A stretch of 64,000 nucleotides of DNA from Bacillus manliponensis (GCF_000712595.1 NZ_JOTN01000001.1:171901-235900); one strand, 5' to 3'. Positions 27,105-36,959 are shown, counted from the first letter of the stretch. Numbers and translations are program-made. Notes: generated by a model not told the origin, from the sequence alone.

Positions 27105-29774
27105 ATGAAACGAATAGACCTCATCTTTGATGCACTGCAAAATAAACGATATAAAGAAGGCGTAACAGCATCAGAACTCGCTACTCATTTACAACTCGAC
27201 CGAGCAAATGTAAGTAGTGATTTAAACAAGCTTGTGAAAGATGGACGCCTATATAAAACGGGAACACGTCCAGTTCTTTTTTTCATTAACACAAACACAG
27301 ATTTGGAAACGCCTTCAAAACAAACGACATCACTAGATACATTCGCAAAAGAAAATAAAAGTTTAAAGATTGCGATTGAAAAGGCAAAAGCTGCTGTTCT
27401 ATATCCACCAAACGGGATGCATACGTTAATACTTGGTGAAACTGGTGTTGGGAAATCATTCTTTGCTTCTTTCATGCACGAGTATGCAATTGAAGTAAAA
27501 CAATTAAAAGAAGACGCTCCTTTTGTAGTCTTCAACTGTGCTGATTATGCCAACAACCCACAGCTTTTACTTGGACAGCTATTTGGAATTAAAAAGGGAG
27601 CATATACAGGAGCAAATGAACAAAAAGGATTGCTAGAGAAGGCACATGAAGGCATTCTGTTCCTCGATGAAGTACATCGCCTTCCACCAGAAGGACAAGA
27701 AATGCTCTTTACCTTTATCGATAGAGGGGTTTATCGACGTTTAGGTGAAACGGAAAGCGAAAGAAATGCAAACGTATTAATCATTGCGGCCACAACGGAA
27801 GAACCAAATTCTTTTTTACTGAAAACATTTACGCGCCGTATTCCAATGACATTAACGTTACCACCTTTAAGAGAAAGGTCTTATGAAGAGCGATTCTCAC
27901 TACTAAAGCTCTTTTTCAAAAACGAAGCCCTTCGTCTAAGAAAAGAAATTCACGTAAGTCCAAATGCAATGCGTTCATTTGTCTTTTATCAATGTCCAAA
28001 TAACATTGGACAATTAAAAACTGACGTACAAATCGCCTGTGCAAAAGCATACTCTGATTTTGTAACAAAAAAGGGAGAGTACATCCGTGTTTCTAGCACA
28101 GATTTACCGTGGTATATGAAGGAAGGTTTATTTATCGAACGAAAAAGCCGTCACCTCTTCCAAGTACCAAACGAAACCTTTGTTTTCAGTGGGAATGAAC
28201 ATGTGCGTCAACAAGATGATAATTCATCACGCTCCTCTATTTATGAATTCATTGATCATAAATATGAGGAACTACAAGCACGTGGCATTGAAGAAAATGA
28301 ACTAGAGCTATTAATTGAAAATGACATACAAAGCTTTTTCATGAAATACTTCAATCAAATGTCCAAAAAAACAAATCATGAAAATGTATTTAAAATTGTC
28401 GATCCAAGCATCGTAAATGTGTGTGAAAAGATTGCAGCACTTGTGGAAACACGTCTAGCAAAGACGTTTGATGAAAAAGTTTTTCTCGCTTTAAATCTAC
28501 ATGTACAGACAACTTTACAACGTATACGAAGTGGAAAACAAATTCACCATCCACAGCTCAATCAAATTCGTTCGAAGTATAAAGAGGCTTTCTCTGTGGC
28601 AATGCAAAGTATTCAACTGTTAGAAGAAAAATTACAAGTAACAATGCCGATTGATGAAGCAGGATTTTTAACAATGTTCTTCGTTGTTGACCCAATTCCA
28701 GCTACACAAACAGAGGTGAAGGTGCTCGTTTTAGCACATGGGAATGGTATCGCAACAGAAATGGCAAACGTAGCAAATGAATTGCTTGGGATTGAAGATG
28801 TAACAGGAATTGATATGCCGCTTCATGAATCTCCAAAAGACTTTTTAGAGCGCGTAAAGTTATATATGAAAACGCTAGAAAAACATATTAGCGGTTTGCT
28901 CTTACTCGTTGATATGGGGTCACTTGCTTACATTGGAGATTTATTACAAACGGAGTTTCATGTTCCTGTTCGTGTGCTTTCCATGACAAGTACACCACAC
29001 GTATTAGAAGCAGCAAGGAAAGCACAGCTCGGCTATTCATTAGATGCTCTATACGATACAGTGAAAAATTTAACACCTTTCTATCTTGATATACAAGAAG
29101 AGAAGAAAAAATCAAACATGCAAATGAAATCGGTCATCTTAACTGCTTGTTTAACAGGAGAAGGAAGCGCACTAGCCATTCAAAAGATGCTCGAAAATTA
29201 CTTGCGATTTGATAAAGAGATGATAGAAATTATCCCAATTAGTATCGTCCATCAAAAAGACTTAACAAAGATGATTGAGAACGTAAAGAAAGAGCGGAAT
29301 ATTATTTGTATCGTAACGAACTTTGACGTCCAAGTTCCGTGTTTAACATATCATTTCCAAGATATCGTCAATTACAAAGCGATTCAGCCGATTCAAGAGC
29401 TCATTATGTATGAAGAAACATATACAAAAATGGCTGATATGTTAGGGCAACAAATGAACCGAACTGACGGTGCTCTCATCATTAAAACGATTCGTTATGC
29501 GTTAAATACGATTCAAGAACTCATTAACTTACAACTAAATCCCGACAGCTTAATGGGAGTGATTTTACACATGAGCTGTATGGTCGATCGTCTCCAAAAA
29601 GGAGAAGATTTACTTCCTTATCCAGAGAAAGAAACGCGTAGGCACGATGAATATTGGATGTATATGAAAATCAAAAAAACACTGCAACCTATTGAAAAAA
29701 CGTTCGAAATCAAGATTCCTGATGATGAAGTATTTTACGTGATGGATTTCTTCCTTAAAAATCAGCCGGTATAA
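27105..29774 (+). CDS. LevR/CelR-type sigma-54-dependent PTS-controlled activator
   Basis: 889 residues: N-terminal winged helix (about 10-65, VTASELATHLQLDRANVSSDL), sigma-54 AAA+ domain with Walker A GETGVGKS (about 110), the sigma-54 contact loop GAYTGA (about 166, GAFTGA consensus) and FLDEVHRL Walker B, then PRD1 (about 430-520), an EIIA-Man-like domain (about 538-660, LVLAHGNGIATEMANV), an EIIB-like segment (about 676-770) and PRD2 (about 780-889). The family activates PTS operons from -24/-12 promoters and is tuned by PTS phosphorylation. The likely target is the EIIB promoter near 35021, the only -24/-12 site noticed. Its stop codon merges with a dispersed repeat. Confidence 0.9.
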   Translation: MKRIDLIFDALQNKRYKEGVTASELATHLQLDRANVSSDLNKLVKDGRLYKTGTRPVLFFINTNTDLETPSKQTTSLDTFAKENKSLKIAIEKAKAAVLYPPNGMHTLILGETGVGKSFFASFMHEYAIEVKQLKEDAPFVVFNCADYANNPQLLLGQLFGIKKGAYTGANEQKGLLEKAHEGILFLDEVHRLPPEGQEMLFTFIDRGVYRRLGETESERNANVLIIAATTEEPNSFLLKTFTRRIPMTLTLPPLRERSYEERFSLLKLFFKNEALRLRKEIHVSPNAMRSFVFYQCPNNIGQLKTDVQIACAKAYSDFVTKKGEYIRVSSTDLPWYMKEGLFIERKSRHLFQVPNETFVFSGNEHVRQQDDNSSRSSIYEFIDHKYEELQARGIEENELELLIENDIQSFFMKYFNQMSKKTNHENVFKIVDPSIVNVCEKIAALVETRLAKTFDEKVFLALNLHVQTTLQRIRSGKQIHHPQLNQIRSKYKEAFSVAMQSIQLLEEKLQVTMPIDEAGFLTMFFVVDPIPATQTEVKVLVLAHGNGIATEMANVANELLGIEDVTGIDMPLHESPKDFLERVKLYMKTLEKHISGLLLLVDMGSLAYIGDLLQTEFHVPVRVLSMTSTPHVLEAARKAQLGYSLDALYDTVKNLTPFYLDIQEEKKKSNMQMKSVILTACLTGEGSALAIQKMLENYLRFDKEMIEIIPISIVHQKDLTKMIENVKKERNIICIVTNFDVQVPCLTYHFQDIVNYKAIQPIQELIMYEETYTKMADMLGQQMNRTDGALIIKTIRYALNTIQELINLQLNPDSLMGVILHMSCMVDRLQKGEDLLPYPEKETRRHDEYWMYMKIKKTLQPIEKTFEIKIPDDEVFYVMDFFLKNQPV

Positions 29775-29926
29775 AGTGAAACTTCCCTCAGTAGGGGGTT
29801 CTTCATCCTCCACTGAGGGTTAGTTGAACCAATCGGGCTTTTACGGGCTGTTAATCTCCCACCTAAACTTCTCTGAGTCCTCTAAGTTTTAAGGTGGGAG
29901 TCTTACAGCCCGTTAATGCGGGATGA
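29772..29926 (+). repeat. Dispersed three-hairpin repeat, copy 3
   Basis: Same family as 65-220, starting at the TAA stop codon of the activator gene. The closing stem here is CGGGCTGT/ACAGCCCG and the first hairpin is CCTCAGT.../...ACTGAGG, both changed in a paired way relative to copies 1 and 2. Confidence 0.8.
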
Positions 29927-29993
29927 AAAGATTAAAACCTTACTTTTTTAGGTTAGAAAGAGCTGTTGGCTTTTCAAAAATAAATAGAATGCA

Positions 29994-30025
29994 AACATGC
30001 CAAGAAACTGATTTCTTGGCATGTT
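29994..30025 (-). terminator. Hairpin 3' of the CHRD gene
   Basis: Perfect 14-bp stem AACATGCCAAGAAA and complement with loop CTGA, just after the CHRD stop. It has no long T-tract. Confidence 0.65.
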
Positions 30026-30028
30026 CAA

Positions 30029-30439
30029 TTAATGAATGTTTTGAATCTGTCCACGTATCTCCCCTTGTGGATGTTTCTCTGTGTGCACATTCACGTACGT
30101 ATTTCCATTCTCCATTTCTCGTATCAATTCATGAATCGTTTTATCTTGCAATGGCCCTTCTAAGTCTTCATTTGTTAATATACCTGTTATAATTCCCGTA
30201 TCAACACTAATGCTTGCAGTTAGTGGTCCAAATAAAAACGCTACGACTGGTCCATTTTGAACTTCCGTACCGAAATGGATGTGTACCGCTGTCACCTTTT
30301 TAATACGCTTTAGTGTTAATTTATAATAAAGCTTTGTGCCATCGTAATTCAAAATAAACTCCGTAACCCCATATGCAGCGGTTTGGACAGGGGGCACTTC
30401 ATGCCTACCTTTCAACCTAGCAAAGAAATGTTTTTTCAT
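30029..30439 (-). CDS. CHRD domain protein
   Basis: 136 residues made of one CHRD domain: FARLKGRHEVPPVQTAAYG at the start, AVHIHFGTEVQNGPVVAFLF in the centre and HPQGEIRGQI at the end are the family hallmarks. CHRD occurs in chordin and in many bacterial proteins of unknown function. There is no signal peptide, so it is probably cytosolic or spore-associated; which is not known. Monocistronic. Confidence 0.85.
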   Translation of the reverse strand: MKKHFFARLKGRHEVPPVQTAAYGVTEFILNYDGTKLYYKLTLKRIKKVTAVHIHFGTEVQNGPVVAFLFGPLTASISVDTGIITGILTNEDLEGPLQDKTIHELIREMENGNTYVNVHTEKHPQGEIRGQIQNIH

Positions 30440-30587
30440 CGCAGCAATCTACCCCTTTAACAAAGTCATTCTTCCCTTACCTATTGTATTGTGCACAGGG
30501 GTGGAAATATAACCATTCATTTTCAAATGAAAAAGAGGACTTTTAACAGTCCCCTTTCAAACGGCTATCTATTTAAAATCATCTTCA

Positions 30588-31301
30588 TTACTTACCGTAC
30601 TTCACAAGTTCCATTCCTTCTGGCAATGAAGCTTCTGTTAAAATACGCAATTCCTCAACACGTTTCATAACGTAAGATGAACGTCTTACAAGCTCTGGGT
30701 CAACATATGCTGGATGTACCATAATCTCAACTGTCATTCCATCTTGCACACGCTCCTTTAGTCCTATAAAGTAATTGTCTACAACGCCATCCGCATAAAA
30801 ATCGGTAAGTAACGTATCAGAGAACGGACGGATTAGACGATCTTCTGCACAGCATCGTACTGGCAAATCATACTTCTCTGCCAGCCTTTCTACTACATTA
30901 TGTAAAACTGGTATTGCATGAACGTGATGATGACTATCCAGATGCGTCGGTTTTAATCCATAAGATAGGAACTTTTCAATTTGTGCTGTCCATTCTCTTT
31001 CTACATCCTCTGGATTCATTACTTTACCTTCCCAAACCGTCGCCTGTTTATGAAATGTACCATCTTCTTGTACAAGAGATGGCACATCATCTAACAATGG
31101 TTTTCCCGCAGTTAATACAAGATGGATTCCAACACCAAGCGTTTTATGATGCTTCGCAAGCTGCACTGCATGTTCTACTCCTGGCATATTCATCATCATC
31201 GTTGCCGAGTTTACCAGTCCATTTACATGCCCATCAATAATCCCGTAGTTTACACCTTCTGAAAGACCAAAGTCATCTGCATTTACAATTAACTGAATCA
31301 T
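30588..31301 (-). CDS. chbG: ChbG/YdjC-type carbohydrate deacetylase
   Basis: 237 residues, YdjC/ChbG fold. [14 protein letters not shown] supplies the metal-binding Asp, and [11 protein letters not shown] the metal-binding histidines; the MVHPAYVD motif near the C-terminus is also present. E. coli ChbG removes one acetyl group from chitobiose-6-P so that ChbF can act. Here it is 3' of a GH4 enzyme and PTS genes, like the E. coli chb operon. A strong terminator and a repeat separate it from the GH4 gene, so it may have its own promoter or depend on read-through. RBS GGAGG. Confidence 0.88.
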   Translation of the reverse strand: MIQLIVNADDFGLSEGVNYGIIDGHVNGLVNSATMMMNMPGVEHAVQLAKHHKTLGVGIHLVLTAGKPLLDDVPSLVQEDGTFHKQATVWEGKVMNPEDVEREWTAQIEKFLSYGLKPTHLDSHHHVHAIPVLHNVVERLAEKYDLPVRCCAEDRLIRPFSDTLLTDFYADGVVDNYFIGLKERVQDGMTVEIMVHPAYVDPELVRRSSYVMKRVEELRILTEASLPEGMELVKYGK

Positions 31302-31344
31302 GCGTATACCTCCTAAATGATATAGAAATCCAACAACCTAATAA

Positions 31345-31425
31345 ACCTTCTTTTTACGTTTGGAGAGCAACGTTAGCCATGCATAGTAACGGTCACGGCC
31401 TCTCAATACACGTAAGAAACAAGTT
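31345..31425 (+). repeat. Conserved-loop hairpin repeat
   Basis: Contains GTTAGCC-ATGCATAGTAAC-GGTCACGGCC, matching the loop and arms of the repeats at 37415, 40950, 48935 and 51385, and the 3' segment CAAGTTCGAAAC. Confidence 0.65.
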
Positions 31426-31464
31426 CGAAACTCTTCCTATTTTATATACAAAAGCTAGCAAGTT

Positions 31465-31509
31465 GATATAGAAAAAAGCGGCTACGATGAGACCGCTTTT
31501 TTCTATATC
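31465..31509. terminator. Terminator after the GH4 gene
   Basis: Perfect 17-bp inverted repeat GATATAGAAAAAAGCGG / CCGCTTTTTTCTATATC with an 11-nt loop, between the GH4 gene and chbG. Confidence 0.85.
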
Positions 31510-31521
31510 ATTTCTCGCACT

Positions 31522-32847
31522 CTATTTCTCTATTTTTTGAAAGAATTGCGGAAGATACTCTTTATGTGCTTCTAACATTTCATCTAAAATTTGTTTTGCC
31601 ACTTTATCAGATGGTACAAGCGGATTAATTGTCATCGCAAGAAGCGCTTTATGATAATCGCCTGTTACAGCTGCATCAATTGTTACACGCTCAAATGATT
31701 TAATTTGCTGCACTAAGCCGCGCACTGCTACCGGTAGGTCACCAACAACAACTGGCTTCGGACCATCTTTTGTAATGACACAGTTTACTTCAACAGCGGA
31801 GTCATGCGGAAGATCTGCAATTGCACCGTTGTTTCTTGTGTTTACCGGTTGGATATCACCTTTATTATTATAAATAGAAGTAATTAAACTACATGCTGCG
31901 TCACTATAGTAAGCACCGCCGCGCTTCTCTAATTGTGGTGGCTTAATGTCTAAGTTCGGATCTTTATAAAGCTCAAATAAATCATCTTCTAATTGTTTTA
32001 CGACTTCTGCTCGCGTTCCTTTTTCAAGAGCTGCTTGTTTTTCTTCTTCTAACATTTCGCTCGTTTTATAGTAATAGCGGTGGTATGGGCATGGAATTGC
32101 ACGAAGCGCACGAATGAAATCAGGCTCCCAGTCAAGCGCTGCAATATTTTGCATTGAAATTTGCTTCTCTGGATCCGTTACTAACTCTAGTACACGATCC
32201 ATCACGTTCACACCATCTAAATATACATTTAAACCATATACCATATGATTTAAACCAGCAAAATCAACATGTACACGCTCTGGTTCTACTTCAAGAAGTT
32301 TTGCAAGTCCCATGCGAATACCAATTGGTACGTTACATAACCCAACAACTTTTTGAATGTTCGTATGACGAAGAACTGCTTCTGTTACCATACCTGCCGG
32401 ATTTGTAAAGTTAATGAGCCAAGCATTTGGACATAGCTCCTCCATGTCTTTACAAATATCTAAAATAACTGGTATAGTTCTCAGCGCTTTAAATAATCCA
32501 CCTGGTCCGTTTGTTTCTTGACCAATTACATCATATTTTAATGGAATCGATTCATCTTTCCCGCGCGCTGCTAGTAAACCAACGCGAAGCTGTGTCGTAA
32601 CGAAATCCGCATCTTTTAATGCCTCACGGCGATCAAGTGTTAAATGAACTTCAATTGGTAAACCAGACTTTTTCACCATACGTTTTGCTAGATTTCCAAC
32701 GATCTCTAGCTTTTCTTTTCCTTCTTCTACATCTACTAACCAAATTTCACGAACAGGAAGCTCATGATAACGTTTAATAAAACCTTCAATCAATTCTGGT
32801 GTATAACTAGACCCGCCGCCGATTGTTGTAATTTTTATTCCACGCAT
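31522..32847 (-). CDS. 6-phospho-beta-glucosidase, GH4 (ChbF/LicH type)
   Basis: 441 residues. N-terminal NAD-binding ITTIGGGSSYTPELIEG, QLRVGLLAARGKDE, INFTNPAGMVTEA and the metal/cofactor region GLCNVPIG are characteristic of GH4, which uses NAD+ and a divalent metal in a redox-assisted cleavage. It should hydrolyse phosphorylated beta-disaccharides (cellobiose-6-P or deacetylated chitobiose-6-P) imported by the neighbouring PTS. Overlaps the EIIA gene by 13 bp, so it is part of the same transcript. Confidence 0.93.
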   Translation of the reverse strand: MRGIKITTIGGGSSYTPELIEGFIKRYHELPVREIWLVDVEEGKEKLEIVGNLAKRMVKKSGLPIEVHLTLDRREALKDADFVTTQLRVGLLAARGKDESIPLKYDVIGQETNGPGGLFKALRTIPVILDICKDMEELCPNAWLINFTNPAGMVTEAVLRHTNIQKVVGLCNVPIGIRMGLAKLLEVEPERVHVDFAGLNHMVYGLNVYLDGVNVMDRVLELVTDPEKQISMQNIAALDWEPDFIRALRAIPCPYHRYYYKTSEMLEEEKQAALEKGTRAEVVKQLEDDLFELYKDPNLDIKPPQLEKRGGAYYSDAACSLITSIYNNKGDIQPVNTRNNGAIADLPHDSAVEVNCVITKDGPKPVVVGDLPVAVRGLVQQIKSFERVTIDAAVTGDYHKALLAMTINPLVPSDKVAKQILDEMLEAHKEYLPQFFQKIEK

Positions 32848-33173
32848 GCTTCTTGTGCCCCTTTCACTCCGATAGTTTTATAAAGATCAATAAACTCTGA
32901 AGCTAGTTCTTTCACTGTAATCGCATTCATTAAGTGGTCTTGCGCATGAATTAATAGAATAGAAATTTCTGTTTTATCTCCTCTTGCTTCTGCTTGAATG
33001 AGCTCTGTTTGGAAATGATGTGCTTCGTTTACCGCTTCCTTCGCTTTTCCCATTGCTTCTTCAGCTTCTGCTAACTTTCCTTGCTTTGCATATTGAAGAG
33101 CTTCCATTGCATAGCTCCTTGCGTTACCGCTGTGTAAAATAATTTGAAATGGAATTTGCTCTGCTGTTGTCAT
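32835..33173 (-). CDS. PTS lactose/cellobiose-family EIIA
   Basis: 112 residues from the ATG at 33173 (MTTAEQIPFQIILHSGNARS), which aligns with the paralogue at 35327; an in-frame ATG 12 codons upstream has no better RBS. Three-helix EIIA-Lac fold with the phosphorylated histidine in [11 protein letters not shown]. Passes phosphate from HPr to EIIB. Between EIIC and GH4 in the operon. Confidence 0.92.
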   Translation of the reverse strand: MTTAEQIPFQIILHSGNARSYAMEALQYAKQGKLAEAEEAMGKAKEAVNEAHHFQTELIQAEARGDKTEISILLIHAQDHLMNAITVKELASEFIDLYKTIGVKGAQEACVE

Positions 33174-33330
33174 AAAAGACGACCACCCTTCTATATATTC
33201 GAAATACACTACATTTTATTCACGATTTTCATATAAAGCCTTTCTTTTTCGGTGTTCTTTCAGTGCATTACCACTTACTAGAACAAGATATGTTCCTTGC
33301 GAATAGCTGAGTATCCGCAAGGAAGAAAAA

Positions 33331-34641
33331 TTACATTTGTACGGAAGAATCATTTCCTGTTTGATTTGCAGTCTTCTCAGCACGTACGTAAGTGCGATCG
33401 CACATTAATACGAACGGTAAGTACATTGCAACTGCAATCGTGAAGTTGAATAGCTGTAATAAAATCCCTCTAATACTTCCACCAGTTGCAAGGTATCCAC
33501 TAAAGATTGGTGGAATGTTCCAAGGCACTAATGCAACTGTTTTTGGTACAAGGCCAGTTGCCATTGCGATATACGTCGTAATAACTAGAACGACTGGTGT
33601 AAATACGAACGGAATGAATAAAATTGGATTTAATACAATAGGTGTACCGAAAATAACTGGTTCGTTAATATTGAATAAACCAGGTGTAAAGGATACACGG
33701 TTCATTGCACGCAGCTGTGAGCTTTTCGCTACAATAAAGATTGCTACTAAGAATGCTAACGTCGCACCAGAACCACCCATGTAAATGAATACATCAAAGA
33801 ATGGTTTTGTGAAAATGTATGGTACATCGAATGCAGAAACACCTTCACCAAATTGCTTAATGTTTTTCTCTAAAGCTGGTAAGTAAATTGGATCAATGAT
33901 ACCACCAAGAATGTTTGGACCGTGTAAACCAAAGAACCATAATACGTGAACAAGCAAGGCAACGATAATTGCACTTGGTAATGTTGCCGCTAAACCTTGC
34001 AGCGGCATTTGAATTGTTTCAAATACCATTTGGTGAATGCTTGTATCTGCTAATTTCACAGCTAACTGAATACTTGCAACAATAAATAAGATAATTGTTG
34101 CTGGCAGTAATGCCGCAAACGACTTAATAACTGCTGGCGGTACACTTTCTGGCATTTTAATTGTAATGTTCTTCTGAAGTAAGAAACGGAACAACTCTGT
34201 TACAACAAGTGCCGTAATAATTGATACGAATAACCCTTGTGCCCCTGTCCAAGCGAAATCAAGACCGCCTTCTTTTGGCGTTGTTGGGGAGATGACAATT
34301 AAAGAACCGAATGTAATAATTGCTGCTGATAGTGCATCTATCCCGTAAGATTTTGCTAAATTATAACTTACTCCTATTGCAACTAGTAATGCTAAAATTG
34401 CAAAGGAACCTGTCCACATTCCACCACCAATTTGTTTCCAAGTATCTCCGAAAAGATCTTTCATAAAATTTTGGAACACATCAATTGGTAAAGTATTAAC
34501 AAGTGTTGCCAATGAACCAATAATAATAAGTGGCATAACTGCGATAAAACCATCACGAACTGCTACTAAATGACGCTGTGAACCAATCTTCCCTGCAACT
34601 GGAACGACATATTTGTCCATGAATGCAATAAACTTTTGCAT
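33331..34641 (-). CDS. PTS cellobiose/chitobiose-family EIIC permease
   Basis: 436 residues, about ten membrane helices. QRHLVAVRDGFIAVMPLIIIGS at the N-terminus, [17 protein letters not shown], and the substrate region NINEPVIFGTPIVLNP are diagnostic of the Lac/Cel EIIC family. Imports and, with EIIB, phosphorylates a beta-disaccharide. RBS GGGGGGAG sits 7 nt before the ATG, 20 bp after EIIB. Confidence 0.94.
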   Translation of the reverse strand: MQKFIAFMDKYVVPVAGKIGSQRHLVAVRDGFIAVMPLIIIGSLATLVNTLPIDVFQNFMKDLFGDTWKQIGGGMWTGSFAILALLVAIGVSYNLAKSYGIDALSAAIITFGSLIVISPTTPKEGGLDFAWTGAQGLFVSIITALVVTELFRFLLQKNITIKMPESVPPAVIKSFAALLPATIILFIVASIQLAVKLADTSIHQMVFETIQMPLQGLAATLPSAIIVALLVHVLWFFGLHGPNILGGIIDPIYLPALEKNIKQFGEGVSAFDVPYIFTKPFFDVFIYMGGSGATLAFLVAIFIVAKSSQLRAMNRVSFTPGLFNINEPVIFGTPIVLNPILFIPFVFTPVVLVITTYIAMATGLVPKTVALVPWNIPPIFSGYLATGGSIRGILLQLFNFTIAVAMYLPFVLMCDRTYVRAEKTANQTGNDSSVQM

Positions 34642-34661
34642 TTTTTACTCCCCCCTAATTA

Positions 34662-34964
34662 TTATTTTTTTAATGTAAGAGCATAATCTAGAACAGCTTC
34701 GCCATTCATCATGCCGTAATGCATAGCGTTAATGACATCGATGCCGATATTTCTCTCATCTGCAAGCGGTTTCAAAGAAGACAACATATAACGAACTTGT
34801 GGTCCTAATAATAATACATCGGCTTCATCAATATTGTTTTTTACTGCATCCCCAGATACAGCCCAAATCTTTCCTTCTAACCCGCGAGCTTTCGCAGCCG
34901 CTTCCATTTTTGTAACTAACATACTAGTAGACATCCCTGCTGAGCAACAAAGTAAAATATTCAT
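34662..34964 (-). CDS. PTS cellobiose-family EIIB
   Basis: 100 residues with the active cysteine at residue 7 in CCSAGMSTS and the P-loop-like fold of EIIB-Cel ([12 protein letters not shown]). First gene of the EIIB-EIIC-EIIA-GH4 operon; a -24/-12 promoter starts about 45 nt upstream of its ATG. Confidence 0.94.
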   Translation of the reverse strand: MNILLCCSAGMSTSMLVTKMEAAAKARGLEGKIWAVSGDAVKNNIDEADVLLLGPQVRYMLSSLKPLADERNIGIDVINAMHYGMMNGEAVLDYALTLKK

Positions 34965-35020
34965 GTGAAAATCCCCCTATGAGTAATCATTTCTTTTTTT
35001 ATTTGTACACCTTTTATTAA

Positions 35021-35036
35021 TGCAAGTACCGTGCCA
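35021..35036 (-). promoter_or_regulatory. Sigma-54 (-24/-12) promoter of the PTS operon
   Basis: On the minus strand TGGCAC-GGTAC-TTGCA matches the RpoN consensus TGGCAC-N5-TTGCW exactly, with GG and GC at the required spacing. It faces EIIB and fits the LevR-type activator at 27105. Confidence 0.88.
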
Positions 35037-35042
35037 ACTTTT

Positions 35043-35056
35043 TGAAACCGCTTTAA
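35043..35056. promoter_or_regulatory. cre-like CcpA site next to the sigma-54 promoter
   Basis: TGAAACCGCTTTAA has one mismatch to TGWNANCGNTNWCA and begins 7 bp upstream of the -24 element. It would allow catabolite repression of the operon. Assigned by consensus only. Confidence 0.45.
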
Positions 35057-35082
35057 TAAAGGCCTTTTTTCGACTGTTTTCG

Positions 35083-35151
35083 TTGTGTGTTAACGTTTTC
35101 ATTTTGTGTGTCACATAAAAAATGATTGTGTGTTGCTAACTTAACACACAA
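35083..35151. promoter_or_regulatory. Enhancer-like repeats for the LevR-type activator
   Basis: TTGTGTGTTAAC (35083), TTGTGTGTCACA (35104) and the inverted pair TTGTGTGTT...TAACACACAA (35126-35151) lie 47-115 bp upstream of the -24 element, the usual distance for a bacterial enhancer. Binding by the 889-residue activator is inferred. Confidence 0.65.
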
Positions 35152-35156
35152 TGGAT

Positions 35157-35310
35157 ACAAATTGGCATGAAATAGAGTTTGTGTTTAGTTATCTATATGT
35201 GTGTTTTGTAGAATAGTAGGAGTTTTTGTTTAGAAGATTTTGTTGGATTGTGTAAAACAGCCGATTAGCTTACTAGAATAGCCGATAGACCACTTCCAAA
35301 TAATAAAAAA
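35157..35310. other. Intergenic stretch between the two PTS operons
   Basis: AT-rich sequence upstream of the enhancer repeats, with no gene or further element recognised. Confidence 0.4.
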
Positions 35311-35328
35311 AGAAGGGTTCCCCCTTCT
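35311..35328 (-). terminator. Terminator of the second PTS operon
   Basis: AGAAGGG-GGAA-CCCTTCT followed by T7 on the minus strand, overlapping the EIIA stop codon. Confidence 0.8.
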
Positions 35329-35635
35329 ACAGTACCTTCCTATATAAATGAATGAACTCATTCACTAATTCCTTCACTGTCATCGCATTCATTAAATGAT
35401 CTTGCGCGTGCACCATCAGAAGGGTTGGCTCTGTTTTTTCTCCGCCAGCTTCTTTTTGAATGAGTTCTGTTTGTAATTTATGCGCTGCTTTTAATTCATT
35501 CTCTGCTTCTTGTAATTTTATTTCTGCCTCTTTAAATTCTCCTTGCTTTGCGAGCTGAAGGGCTTCCATCGCGCAGCTTCTAGCGTTCCCGCCATGTAAA
35601 ATCAAATGAAATGCTATTGTTTCTAACGTATTCAT
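35327..35635 (-). CDS. Second PTS lactose/cellobiose-family EIIA
   Basis: 102 residues, paralogue of the EIIA at 32835 (shared [18 protein letters not shown] and [18 protein letters not shown]) with the phosphorylatable His intact. Last gene of the second operon, 8 bp after EIIC. The RBS (AAGGAG) is rather far (13 nt) from the ATG. Confidence 0.9.
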   Translation of the reverse strand: MNTLETIAFHLILHGGNARSCAMEALQLAKQGEFKEAEIKLQEAENELKAAHKLQTELIQKEAGGEKTEPTLLMVHAQDHLMNAMTVKELVNEFIHLYRKVL

Positions 35636-35643
35636 ATGTTTTC

Positions 35644-36945
35644 TTACGCTCCTTGTTCTTCTTCTAATTTCTGTTTATCCCATATTTTCAAGAATGGTAA
35701 GTAGATACAAAATGCTACCGCGAAGTTAACAAGCTGCAATACAACAGCAGAAATCTTGCCACCTGATGCTAAGTAACCGCTAATAAAGATTGGTGTTGTC
35801 CACGGCACGGCAACTCCGCTTGGTCTTGCAACGAGCCCCCATTCCATCGCAAAGTATGAAATAATTGTTAAGACAACTGGTGTAAGAATGAATGGAACAA
35901 GAAGAAGTGGATTTAATACGATTGGCATACCAAACGTTACCATTTCATTAATATTGAAAAGACCCGGTCCAATGGAAAGCCTACTTAAACTCTTCAGCTG
36001 CTGGCTACGCGCAAAAAGGAGCATTGCAAACACAAGTGCAAGTGTTACCCCTGATCCACCCATAAAGATCCATAAGTCAAAGAACTGTGCTGTAACTGTG
36101 TTTGGTAACTCTTCTCCAGCTTGATAAGCAACGCGGTTTTGATCCATTAACGATAACCAAATTGGGCTCATAACCCCACCAACAATGGCCATCCCATGAA
36201 TTCCACACGCCCATAATAAATGAATAAGAAGTACAGCAATAATTGCTCCAAATAAACTTGCTCCAAGCGCACTTAATGGCTCTTGCAGTAGCTGTCCAAC
36301 GATATTGTGCATGCTTTCAAACGAAGTATTTTCAACAATTAAGCGTAAAATCCACACGACGGTTATGACAACAAACCCTGGCACAAGTGCAGCGAACGAA
36401 CGAGTCACTGCTGGTGGCACACTTTCTGGCATTTTAATAATAATCTTTTTTTGTACGACAAATCGATAAATTTCAGTAGATATAATAGCTATAATCATCG
36501 CCACAAACAAACCTTGACTTCCCATTAGTGCAGCAGGAATCACACCTTCAACAAGTGCTGCTTCCTTCATTCCTTCACCTAAAAAATTAATTTGAAACGG
36601 TGTTACAAGTAAAAACGATACAACGGATAACGCTCCAACTGCCAGTGAATCTACTTTATATTTCTCTGCTAATCTGTAAGCGATTCCAAAACTGGCTATT
36701 AATGCCATCATACCAAATGTTGCATTAACAGGGTACCCTAGTGCTTTTTGCCAACCATCTCCAAATATATTGGCCATAAACTCACTATAACCGTTAATCG
36801 GTAACGAACTAATAATGAGGAAGAAAGATCCGATAATGAGAAATGGCATCGTTAAAATAATTCCATCTCGTACCGCTTGCAAATGACGCTGCTCTGCAAT
36901 TTTTCCTGCCACCGGCATAAAGTACTTCTCTAAAAACGCAATCAT
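35644..36945 (-). CDS. Second PTS cellobiose-family EIIC permease
   Basis: 433 residues from the ATG at 36945 ([20 protein letters not shown]) with GTGGAGAG directly upstream; the longer frame would run into EIIB. Same family marks as the first EIIC ([36 protein letters not shown]), but clearly divergent, so probably a different beta-glycoside. 14 bp after EIIB. Confidence 0.92.
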   Translation of the reverse strand: MIAFLEKYFMPVAGKIAEQRHLQAVRDGIILTMPFLIIGSFFLIISSLPINGYSEFMANIFGDGWQKALGYPVNATFGMMALIASFGIAYRLAEKYKVDSLAVGALSVVSFLLVTPFQINFLGEGMKEAALVEGVIPAALMGSQGLFVAMIIAIISTEIYRFVVQKKIIIKMPESVPPAVTRSFAALVPGFVVITVVWILRLIVENTSFESMHNIVGQLLQEPLSALGASLFGAIIAVLLIHLLWACGIHGMAIVGGVMSPIWLSLMDQNRVAYQAGEELPNTVTAQFFDLWIFMGGSGVTLALVFAMLLFARSQQLKSLSRLSIGPGLFNINEMVTFGMPIVLNPLLLVPFILTPVVLTIISYFAMEWGLVARPSGVAVPWTTPIFISGYLASGGKISAVVLQLVNFAVAFCIYLPFLKIWDKQKLEEEQGA

Positions 36946-36959
36946 CTCTCCACTCTCCC

